5,364 nucleotides of DNA from Spirochaetia bacterium UBA5550 (GCA_002425885.1 DINC01000109.1:180-5543), one strand, 5' to 3'; shown: positions 1 to 5,282, numbered from the stretch's first letter. Made by a program: numbers and translations. Notes: generated by a model not told the origin, from the sequence alone.

Positions 1-71
1 AGCGATAGCGACTGAGAAATCTATTACAGCCAGTATTATAATCAGATTTCTCACATGCGTTCGAAATGACA
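1..71. repeat. Inverted-repeat (REP/MITE-like) element, truncated by the window edge
   Basis: TGAGAAATCT at 13-22 is repeated in perfect inverted form as AGATTTCTCA at 44-53, separated by 21 nt. Outside the perfect stem the arms continue imperfectly: the right arm runs to about 71 and ends TTCGAAATGACA, and the left arm (AGCGATAGCG) leaves the window at base 1. The layout suggests a symmetrical element whose missing left end would read close to TGTCATTTCG. It lies just downstream of the BMP lipoprotein gene. No T-run follows the stem on either strand, so it is not a canonical intrinsic terminator, although it could still affect 3' ends of that mRNA. Assignment to a dispersed repeat family is inference from its shape. 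Confidence 0.5.
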
Positions 72-93
72 GTACACACTATATGAAAACTTT

Positions 94-1185
94 TTATTTC
101 CCTTTAACTTTCCCAACAACACCTTCAACAAACCAGTCGCATGAAAGCTGCTCTTTATCAGACATTGCGGAACCTGCAGGTATTCTTACCTTTCCGCTCT
201 GGTCTTTTATCGGGCCTGCGAAAACATTGAATGTACCCGCAAGAATCTTTTTCTTAACGTCCTCAACTTTTGCAGCAGCGCCGTCAGGGGCATTGGCTGT
301 AAGAGGGGCAAGCCTTACTATGTCAGCATTCATCCCTTCCCAGTAGCTCTCTGCTTTCCATGTGCCAGCCATAACTTTTTTCACCTGGTCAACATAGTAG
401 GGGCCCCAGTTCCATACAGGTGCAGTCATGTATGCTTTAGGTGCCATTTTTGACATATCGGAGTTGTATCCCACAGAGAATACTCCGCGCTCTTCAGCAG
501 CCTGCTGCGGACCCGCTGTATCCTGGTGCTGTGCAATAACGTCGCACTTTTCGTCAAGGAGAGCTTTGGCAGCTTCCTTCTCTTTTGCTGGGTCATACCA
601 TGTGTGAGTCCATCTTACATGAACTTCAGCTTTAGGGTTGATTGATTTTGCACCAAGAGTGAAAGCATTGATTCCGCGTACAACTTCAGGAATTTCAAAC
701 GCTGCAACATATCCGATTTTACCTGACTTTGATTTCATACCTGCAACAATACCTGAGAGGTAACGGGGCTGCTCAATTCTTCCGAAGTAGTTACCCATGT
801 TCTCAGCCATCTTGTATCCTGAGCAATGGATGAATTTTACGTTAGGATATTCCTTTGCCATTTCAACAACAAAGTCCATGTAGCCGAAGCTTGTTGCCGC
901 TATGATCGTGGCACCCTGATCAATCATGCTTCGCATAACATCTTTAACTTCAGCGCTTTCAGCAACAGTCTCTTTGAATATAGTACGAATGCCGGTCTCT
1001 TTCTCAACAAACTGTCTTCCCTGTTCGTGAGCATAAGTCCAGCCGCCGTCACCGATGGGGCCTACGTAAACAAAACCCATCACCACTTCCTTGCCGTCAG
1101 CAGTTTTGGGAGCTTTCTTCCCGCAGCTTGTAAAACTGATGGCAATGGATAAAACCAGAATGAGAATAAACGTAAACTTTTTCAT
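94..1185 (-). CDS. BMP/PnrA-family ABC transporter substrate-binding lipoprotein, probably purine-specific
   Basis: This 363-residue protein is the extracytoplasmic binding component of an ABC importer of the Bmp/Med/PnrA family (COG1744), whose studied members bind purine nucleosides or bases. Residues 1-21 are a lipoprotein signal peptide: MKK, a hydrophobic stretch, then FTSC with Cys21 as the lipidation site. The mature part has family signatures: GPIGDGGWTYAHEQG at 42-56 near the ligand pocket, DFVVEMAKEYPNVKF at 104-118, PRYLSGIVAGM at 140-150, and HQDTAGPQQAAEE at 220-232. Length is normal for the family. I chose the ATG at 1183-1185 because an AAAGGAG box precedes it and the signal peptide starts there; an upstream ATG at 1213-1215 falls in a hairpin loop and would bury the signal. 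It follows xpt by 51 bp, which supports a purine ligand. The importer ATPase and permeases are not in the window. Family assignment is firm; the ligand is inferred. Confidence 0.93.
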   Translation of the reverse strand: MKKFTFILILVLSIAISFTSCGKKAPKTADGKEVVMGFVYVGPIGDGGWTYAHEQGRQFVEKETGIRTIFKETVAESAEVKDVMRSMIDQGATIIAATSFGYMDFVVEMAKEYPNVKFIHCSGYKMAENMGNYFGRIEQPRYLSGIVAGMKSKSGKIGYVAAFEIPEVVRGINAFTLGAKSINPKAEVHVRWTHTWYDPAKEKEAAKALLDEKCDVIAQHQDTAGPQQAAEERGVFSVGYNSDMSKMAPKAYMTAPVWNWGPYYVDQVKKVMAGTWKAESYWEGMNADIVRLAPLTANAPDGAAAKVEDVKKKILAGTFNVFAGPIKDQSGKVRIPAGSAMSDKEQLSCDWFVEGVVGKVKGK

Positions 1186-1190
1186 TTTAT

Positions 1191-1197
1191 CTCCTTT
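1191..1197 (-). promoter_or_regulatory. Ribosome binding site of the BMP lipoprotein gene
   Basis: On the minus strand AAAGGAG lies 5 nt before the ATG ending at 1185. It is the only strong Shine-Dalgarno match nearby and decides the start in favour of the MKK signal-peptide form. Confidence 0.85.
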
Positions 1198-1204
1198 ATT
1201 TTCA

Positions 1205-1227
1205 CGCCGGGGCATAACCCCGAAGCG
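1205..1227 (-). other. Intercistronic GC-rich hairpin between xpt and the BMP gene
   Basis: CGGGG at 1208-1212 pairs with CCCCG at 1218-1222 around a 5-nt loop. The stem can extend by CGC (1205-1207) with GCG (1225-1227) across a 2-nt bulge. It fills much of the 51-bp gap between the xpt stop and the lipoprotein start, ending 7 nt upstream of the ribosome binding site. There is no U-run after it on the transcribed strand. A role as an mRNA-stabilising or processing structure, allowing more lipoprotein than Xpt, fits better than termination. The role is inference; the pairing is seen directly. Confidence 0.6.
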
Positions 1228-1236
1228 TTTATGTTC

Positions 1237-1809
1237 TTAATCTCTGAAGATTATGCTGTTCTCAGACATCTTTTCAATAACAGCCAGTGATTCAATTCTG
1301 TATCCTAACTCGCGGAGCAGCTTACCGCCATTCTGGAATTCTTTTTCAATAACAATCCCTATGCCGTCAACTTTTGCTCCCCCCTGTTCGGCAATGGCAA
1401 TGAGCGCGCGTGAAGCGCTGCCGTTTGCAAGGAAGTCGTCGATGATGAGTATCCGGTCACCTTTCTTTATAAACTTCGCAGCAACAGCCACATCGTAATC
1501 TTTCTGTTTGGTGAAGGAGTGTACAGGCGCGGTGTAGTATTCCTCATTCATTGTGGATGGCTTTGCCTTTTTCGCGAAGACCACAGGGAGTCCCATCTTC
1601 AGACCTGTCATTACAGCAGGGGCAATACCGGATGATTCAACAGTGAGTATTTTATTGAAAGTCCTGTCGTCAAATCTGCTCCGGAATTCAGAGGCAATTT
1701 CGTCCATCAGTTCAGGGTCAATCTGGTGATTAAGGAAAGTGTCAACTTTCAGAATGTTTTCTGATAAAGCTTTCCCGTCATTAAGTATTCTTTTCTTCAG
1801 CAGTTCCAT
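1237..1809 (-). CDS. xpt: Xanthine phosphoribosyltransferase
   Basis: This 190-residue cytoplasmic enzyme transfers the phosphoribosyl group of PRPP to xanthine to give XMP, which feeds GMP synthesis in purine salvage. The type I phosphoribosyltransferase fold is clear: the PRPP loop ILIIDDFLANGSA lies at 120-132 with the acidic pair Asp124-Asp125. Xpt hallmarks include FLNHQIDP at 25-32, VESSGIAPA at 57-65 and KKAKPST at 80-86. Length and N-terminus (MELLKKRIL) match the family, so the ATG at 1807-1809 is the right start, although no Shine-Dalgarno sequence precedes it; the bases just upstream read CCGGTATAAT. It is the first gene of an apparent operon with the downstream BMP lipoprotein, pairing salvage with uptake. 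I see no purine riboswitch in its leader. The family also has adenine-type relatives, but the motifs favour Xpt strongly. Confidence 0.95.
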   Translation of the reverse strand: MELLKKRILNDGKALSENILKVDTFLNHQIDPELMDEIASEFRSRFDDRTFNKILTVESSGIAPAVMTGLKMGLPVVFAKKAKPSTMNEEYYTAPVHSFTKQKDYDVAVAAKFIKKGDRILIIDDFLANGSASRALIAIAEQGGAKVDGIGIVIEKEFQNGGKLLRELGYRIESLAVIEKMSENSIIFRD

Positions 1810-1827
1810 ATTATACCGGGGAGAATG

Positions 1828-1868
1828 ATTATACAGGATAAAATATTGATCAGATAATATAAAGTCAA
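1828..1868 (-). promoter_or_regulatory. Candidate promoter(s) for xpt
   Basis: Read on the minus strand, TTGACT (1863-1868) is followed by a 17-nt spacer and TATTTT (1840-1845), matching sigma-70 boxes at 5/6 and 4/6. This would start transcription roughly 25 nt before the xpt ATG. A perfect TATAAT also lies at 1828-1833 but without a good -35 at proper spacing, and it would leave a leader of only about 11-13 nt. Which of the two is used cannot be told from sequence. Confidence 0.5.
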
Positions 1869-1883
1869 TTATAAAAGAAAGAT

Positions 1884-1899
1884 CCCTCAGGCCTGAGGG
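1884..1899. repeat. 16-bp perfect palindrome upstream of the xpt promoter
   Basis: CCCTCAGG at 1884-1891 is followed directly by its reverse complement CCTGAGGG at 1892-1899. It sits about 15 bp upstream of the candidate xpt -35 box. Symmetry and position suit a regulator binding site, but it could equally be a relic of the neighbouring repeat. No regulator can be named. Confidence 0.5.
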
Positions 1900-1928
1900 C
1901 CATCTCCCTTTGAAAGGAATTAAGAATT

Positions 1929-2068
1929 AGGGGCTGTCTAAAAAGAATGTATTCTGTATAGAATAGTGTCATTCCGGCCTTTAGAGCCGGAATCCATTGG
2001 CGTATACCGTATATATGGTGTTAGAATGGATTCCCGCCTGCGCGGGAATGACTTTTTAGTCAGCCCCT
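1929..2068. mobile_element. MITE-like nested inverted repeat, 140 bp, no coding capacity
   Basis: Terminal inverted repeats of 17 bp bound the element: AGGGGCTGTCTAAAAAG at 1929-1945 and CTTTTTAGTCAGCCCCT at 2052-2068, matching at 16 of 17 positions. Inside, GTCATTCC (1968-1975) pairs with GGAATGAC (2045-2052), and GGAATCCATT (1989-1998) pairs with AATGGATTCC (2025-2034). Each half also folds alone: ATTCCGGC (1971-1978) with GCCGGAAT (1986-1993), and ATTCCCGC (2030-2037) with GCGGGAAT (2042-2049). It can therefore form one long hairpin or a two-armed cruciform. No direct duplication abuts the terminal repeats, but GAATTAAG occurs on both sides slightly further out. A non-autonomous transposable element fits best; a REP-type repeat is the alternative. 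Transposase family unknown. Confidence 0.65.
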
Positions 2069-2090
2069 GCCTGCGCGCCGCAGGCGGGGG
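2064..2090. repeat. Very stable GC-rich hairpin overlapping the element's right end
   Basis: CCCCTGCCTGCG (2064-2075) pairs with CGCAGGCGGGGG (2079-2090) around the 3-nt loop CGC: 12 pairs with one T-G wobble. It begins inside the right terminal repeat and so competes with the long MITE fold. GCCTGCGCG also appears in the element's right inner arm (2036-2044 and 2069-2077), suggesting local duplication or a second related repeat. No T-run follows it, so a standard intrinsic terminator is unlikely. Confidence 0.6.
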
Positions 2091-2154
2091 ATCGTTGAAT
2101 TAAGGTTAGCAAGTCTGCTATTGCAGAGGGGAATCGGATCTTTCGATAAAATGA

Positions 2155-2182
2155 TTGCTAATAAAACTCCATGAATTAGAAT
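2155..2182 (+). promoter_or_regulatory. Candidate promoter for the RNB exoribonuclease gene
   Basis: TTGCTA (2155-2160), a 16-nt spacer and TAGAAT (2177-2182) match sigma-70 boxes at 4/6 and 5/6. Predicted initiation near 2189 would give a leader of about 23 nt carrying the ribosome binding site. It is the best pair I found downstream of the repeat element, but it is moderate in quality. Confidence 0.4.
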
Positions 2183-2198
2183 CAATTATTCTTTAAAA

Positions 2199-2206
2199 GA
2201 GTGGTG
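2199..2206 (+). promoter_or_regulatory. Weak ribosome binding site of the exoribonuclease gene
   Basis: GAGTGGTG ends 5 nt before the ATG at 2212 and partly matches the Shine-Dalgarno consensus through GGTG. An in-frame TAA at 2194-2196 rules out any longer protein, so this site serves the ATG at 2212. Confidence 0.5.
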
Positions 2207-2211
2207 CATCT

Positions 2212-3981
2212 ATGAAAAGATTGAGACAGGGTGAAGGGTTTATCGGTATATGCCACTATAAAGGGGACAGGCTCGCTGTGCGCCCGATGTTTGAACACGA
2301 CACAGGCCCTTCGGTGGTTATAACAACTCCGGGGATAGAGGAGGGGGACATTGTCCGTGTCTGGGAGGATAACGGTGACATTTTTGTTTCTCTTTTCCAT
2401 AAAAAAGGGACAGTTATGCACAGGTATATGCTGGAACTCGATTTGCTCCGCATTAATCCTTTTTTCCCTGTTGACGCTCTTGATGAGGTAAAATCAATTC
2501 TGGCAGAACCGGGGATTGATGATCCCTCTCTCAAGGATTTTACTCATCTCCCCTTTGTAACCATAGATAATGAAGGCTCAAAAGATCTTGATCAGGCTGT
2601 TTATGTGCGGTCAAAAGGGATCGGGTTTCTTATATACTACGCGATAGCAGATGCTTCATATTATATCAGGCCGGGAACCGCTCTTTTTCGAGAGGCGCTC
2701 AGGAGGGGAGCAAGCTACTACTTCCCGGATTACTCTGTGCCCATGCTCCCCCGTGAATTGTCAGAGGGGATAATCTCGCTCAATCCGCAGCATGAGAGGA
2801 GGGCGCTTGTTTTTATTATGGAGATAGATGGAGAGGGGAACACCCTGCGTACTGAAATTGTGCGCGGAAGAATCATCAGCAGGGATAAACTCTCATATAA
2901 CGGAGTGCAGGAGTTCTACGATAATCCGGGATCCAATCGTCTCAAAGAAACAGATTACGCGGAGTCTCTCATGAATCTTCAGGAGGCTGGGCGTGTGCTC
3001 GCGGCCCGTGGCGACAGCAGAGGTGTCATAAGCTACGAAAGATTTGAGCAGGTTGTCCGCATTGCAGATGATGAGGTGAACCTTGAGTTCCAGGATCTCC
3101 GCCGCAATGACGCCAGCCGCTGGAATGAGCAGATCTCTCTCCTCTGCAACATGGAGGGTGCAAAGATGCTTTCACCGGATCACTGTAGCGAAGATCTGCA
3201 TGTACAGCCTGTGTTCAGGATTCATGAAGCGCCGGATGAATCAAGCCTCGAACGGCTTGAAAACGTAATATCATCATTCATTGATATACATGCCCTTGAT
3301 AAAGAAAAGTGGGGATGGCGGAAGGGGGAGAGCCTTGCGCTCTACCTGAAAAAACTCCCGCTCACCGGGCCTGATAAGCGGATCACCGAAGCCATAGAGC
3401 GGCAGATTCTTATTTCCAACCAGAAGTCTTTTTTCTCCGGAAACCCCGGCATTCACTACGCACTTGGAGTTAAACTTTACGGAAGATTCTCCTCCCCCAT
3501 GCGCGAAATCGTAGGCATTTACAGCCACAAGGAGCTTGCCGAAAAACTGAAACTTCAGGAGCCTCACCCTGACGAAGCTGACATCGAACTTCGTGAAAAG
3601 GTTATACTTGCGTCCAACAGGTGCAAGGATATACAGAAAGATATTGATCGTATGGTGAACGGCCTTGTGCTCGATTCACTCTTTCGCCCTGAGCTTGAAC
3701 TTGCTGCTGAAGCAAGGCCCTGTCACTGCGGCACAATTATGGGGATGAAGGATACTAAGATGTATGTTATGCTGGATTCACCGCGAATCGAAATTAAAGT
3801 CTACACCGAAGATATAGAAAAACACTCCGGTAAAAAATTCAGCTGCAGTTTCCATGTAATGGAGGAGACAGGAACGGATAACAGCCCGCTGAGATTCAGG
3901 GCAGGGGATGAAATTCAGATCAGGGTTGCAGACTTTGATGGAACCGGTAAGTGGAGATTCACTGTGTCAGGTATCGGCTAA
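2212..3981 (+). CDS. RNB-domain exoribonuclease (RNase II/RNase R family)
   Basis: This 589-residue protein belongs to the RNB family of 3'-to-5' processive exoribonucleases, which release nucleoside monophosphates from cytoplasmic RNA. Residues 8-65 resemble a small OB/cold-shock-like RNA-binding domain. The RNB domain spans about 113-440. Its metal site is in FVTIDNEGSKDLDQA (115-129), with Asp119, Asp125 and Asp127, but Gln128 stands where E. coli RNase II and RNase R have a fourth Asp. The second signature, IHYALGVKLYGRFSSPMRE (414-432), contains the conserved Arg431 of SPxR. The end (about 505-587) has an S1/OB-like pattern. The protein is shorter than typical RNase R and near RNase II length, but it is divergent, so I give no symbol. 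An in-frame stop just upstream fixes the ATG at 2212. Its TAA overlaps the stop of the convergent queH-smr gene by 4 bp. Family is certain; the exact subfamily and RNA targets are not. Confidence 0.9.
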   Translation: MKRLRQGEGFIGICHYKGDRLAVRPMFEHDTGPSVVITTPGIEEGDIVRVWEDNGDIFVSLFHKKGTVMHRYMLELDLLRINPFFPVDALDEVKSILAEPGIDDPSLKDFTHLPFVTIDNEGSKDLDQAVYVRSKGIGFLIYYAIADASYYIRPGTALFREALRRGASYYFPDYSVPMLPRELSEGIISLNPQHERRALVFIMEIDGEGNTLRTEIVRGRIISRDKLSYNGVQEFYDNPGSNRLKETDYAESLMNLQEAGRVLAARGDSRGVISYERFEQVVRIADDEVNLEFQDLRRNDASRWNEQISLLCNMEGAKMLSPDHCSEDLHVQPVFRIHEAPDESSLERLENVISSFIDIHALDKEKWGWRKGESLALYLKKLPLTGPDKRITEAIERQILISNQKSFFSGNPGIHYALGVKLYGRFSSPMREIVGIYSHKELAEKLKLQEPHPDEADIELREKVILASNRCKDIQKDIDRMVNGLVLDSLFRPELELAAEARPCHCGTIMGMKDTKMYVMLDSPRIEIKVYTEDIEKHSGKKFSCSFHVMEETGTDNSPLRFRAGDEIQIRVADFDGTGKWRFTVSGIG

Positions 3982-4856
3982 ACAGCATCCTCATGAAGAT
4001 GAAGGTCAACAAGCGTTGCGCCCCAGTTTGCTGAATCGTCTCTGAACGAAATAACTTTCGGATGGCTTTTAAGAATTTTGTACACATCCCTTTTCTTAAC
4101 GGATTTACCTTTGCCGTGTATTATCCTTACTGTGGGGAATTTTTTCTGAACAGCATTATCAAGGAAATGATTCACCAGTATCTCAGTATCAGCAGGGTGA
4201 AAATGGTGAAGGTCTATTGTATCAGTAAATGGAATCTCAACAGTGTCGTCATCTGTCTGCGCCAGGGGTATTTTTTTAAGTCTGTATTCCCTTGATTTCT
4301 TTGACCATCCGCTTTCACTGTTTCTTTCAAGCTTTGAGTAAATGCAGCCGCAGTAGTTCTGCCTGTAGAAATTATTTTTCTTCGACATCTCAACAGATTT
4401 TTTTACGCCGTCATTCTTCTTGAAGTCTGATGCATAGAAACGGATGCCGTATTTTTTTGATAGCCTGATTCCGATTTCATTGATTTTATTAACATTCTTG
4501 TGAGGGCTTATGGAAAGGGCAGTGGCAACAACGTCGAAGCCCAGTTCTTTCGCTTTCATGAAAGTTTTTTCAAGCCTCACTTCATAGCAGATCCAGCAGC
4601 GCTCAGATCTCTCTCCGCAGTATTTATAGTCCCTTACAGCATGTACCCATGATTTAACGTCAGGTTCTTCAATAATAAGCGGGAATCCCCTATGCCTGCT
4701 GTATGATGTCAGCTCATTGAGCCTCACCACGTATTCATCAGCAGGCATTATATTAGGATTATAGAAGTAAGCAGTTACATCAAATTCCGCACTCAAAACT
4801 TCATATACATACGACATACACGGGGCGCAGCATGTGTGAAGCAAAAGTTTCTGCAC
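3978..4856 (-). CDS. queH: Epoxyqueuosine reductase QueH fused to a C-terminal Smr domain
   Basis: The protein has 292 residues. Residues 1-175 are QueH (formerly DUF208), the iron-sulfur enzyme that reduces epoxyqueuosine to queuosine at position 34 of GUN-decoding tRNAs and is unrelated in fold to QueG. Seen here: LLLHTCCAPC at 4-13 (Cys9, Cys10, Cys13), YNPNIMP at 32-38, Cys80, CWIC at 87-90, LSISPHKN at 114-121, SDFKK at 143-147 and YCGC at 168-171. After a polar linker (about 176-208), residues 212-285 form an Smr domain with DLHHF at 215-219, VRIIHGKG at 243-250 and WGATLVDL at 278-285. The start is GTG: an in-frame TGA lies four codons upstream, and the next Met (residue 14) would remove the CCAPC motif. 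No Shine-Dalgarno is visible; the 115-residue gene ends 7 bp upstream, so translational coupling is likely. Both domains look intact. What Smr does here is unknown; tRNA binding or RNA cleavage are the options I would weigh. Confidence 0.9.
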   Translation of the reverse strand: MQKLLLHTCCAPCMSYVYEVLSAEFDVTAYFYNPNIMPADEYVVRLNELTSYSRHRGFPLIIEEPDVKSWVHAVRDYKYCGERSERCWICYEVRLEKTFMKAKELGFDVVATALSISPHKNVNKINEIGIRLSKKYGIRFYASDFKKNDGVKKSVEMSKKNNFYRQNYCGCIYSKLERNSESGWSKKSREYRLKKIPLAQTDDDTVEIPFTDTIDLHHFHPADTEILVNHFLDNAVQKKFPTVRIIHGKGKSVKKRDVYKILKSHPKVISFRDDSANWGATLVDLHLHEDAV

Positions 4857-4863
4857 AACTATT

Positions 4864-5211
4864 CTATTTCAGGTATTTATCCAGAAAATTTGACAGTTGT
4901 TCAGCCTTCTTAGGTTCAGCTTTACCATCCAGCCAGAGCAGAAATTTAGGTTTAACTTCATTCCTGGTTTCCGGGCAGTACTCATGATGTAGCACAAACT
5001 TAGTCATATCATATTTAACTATATCGAAAATCTTCTCAGCCATATTCAGGTTCTCAGGTGAGGAGCCTAACATCTGGCAGATTTTCACAATAATTTCATG
5101 TCTGTCGATTTCTCTCAATTCATCGTTGCAGCATTTTGAGTAAAGCTCGTTGCAGAGGTTCATCTCATCTGTCAACTCAGGCATAAATGCCTTTTCTTTC
5201 TCTTTTCCCAT
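4864..5211 (-). CDS. Hypothetical 115-residue cysteine-containing protein, first gene of the queH operon
   Basis: I do not recognise this family. The sequence is charged, appears mostly helical, and has no signal peptide or membrane segment, so it is probably cytoplasmic. Five cysteines stand out for its size: Cys20, the pair Cys27-Cys28, Cys45 and Cys79, the last in HHEYCP (75-80), which could suggest metal or cluster binding but matches no known motif. The C-terminal part contains KFLLWLDGK (89-97) and a Lys-rich tail. I chose the ATG at 5209-5211 because AGGAGG lies 7 nt before it; an ATG eight codons earlier (5233-5235) has no such site and would place the AGGAGG inside the gene. A near-consensus promoter lies upstream. 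The stop is only 7 bp before the GTG of queH-smr, so the two are almost certainly co-transcribed and perhaps translationally coupled. A role connected with QueH is inference from position alone. Confidence 0.75.
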   Translation of the reverse strand: MGKEKEKAFMPELTDEMNLCNELYSKCCNDELREIDRHEIIVKICQMLGSSPENLNMAEKIFDIVKYDMTKFVLHHEYCPETRNEVKPKFLLWLDGKAEPKKAEQLSNFLDKYLK

Positions 5212-5218
5212 CGGGAAT

Positions 5219-5224
5219 CCTCCT
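5219..5224 (-). promoter_or_regulatory. Strong ribosome binding site of the 115-residue protein gene
   Basis: A full AGGAGG on the minus strand, 7 nt before the ATG at 5211. It settles the start in favour of the 115-residue form. The following gene, queH-smr, has no such site of its own. Confidence 0.85.
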
Positions 5225-5282
5225 AATAAAATCACTAAAAGAGCATTAATTCCTACGCCCCTGTAATACTTTGTCTGACTTA

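Larger units (their letters stand above)
1810..2211. other. Divergent intergenic region between xpt and the RNB exoribonuclease gene
   Basis: These 402 bp contain no convincing gene. From left to right they hold an xpt promoter candidate (1828-1868), a 16-bp perfect palindrome (1884-1899), a MITE-like nested inverted repeat (1929-2068), an adjoining GC-rich hairpin (2064-2090), and the promoter and ribosome binding site of the exoribonuclease gene (2155-2206). An 8-bp direct repeat, GAATTAAG, occurs at 1917-1924 and 2097-2104, bracketing the repeat element. A 9-bp inverted pair, GAAAGATCC at 1877-1885 and GGATCTTTC at 2136-2144, encloses the same stretch. Confidence 0.8.

Noticed and set aside
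13..53. Intrinsic terminator of the BMP gene
   Set aside because: The stem is AT-rich with a 21-nt loop and is not followed by a T-run on the transcribed strand; repeat arm is the better reading.
1186..1215. Ten-residue N-terminal extension of the BMP lipoprotein from the ATG at 1213-1215
   Set aside because: That ATG is in a hairpin loop, lacks a ribosome binding site, and would put charged residues before a standard lipoprotein signal; the ATG at 1183-1185 has AAAGGAG.
1810..1870. Purine riboswitch ahead of xpt
   Set aside because: The leader predicted from the promoter candidates is too short and shows no three-helix aptamer; a brief resemblance in TATAATATGG is only the -10-like bases joined to the start codon.
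2256..2534. Antisense open frames over the exoribonuclease gene (also 2182-2421, 3274-3567) and plus-strand frames over the minus-strand genes
   Set aside because: They lie within genes with clear family identity, lack plausible ribosome binding sites and resemble no known protein, so they are shadows.
2212..4856. A joint RNA quality-control operon of RNB nuclease plus QueH-Smr
   Set aside because: The genes are convergent and cannot be co-transcribed; adjacency alone does not support a common system.
5212..5235. Eight-residue N-terminal extension of the 115-residue protein
   Set aside because: No ribosome binding site precedes it, and the AGGAGG of the inner start would become coding sequence.
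5212..5276. PreQ1 riboswitch ahead of the queH operon
   Set aside because: I found neither the characteristic small hairpin with C-rich loop nor the A-rich tail in the 65-nt leader.
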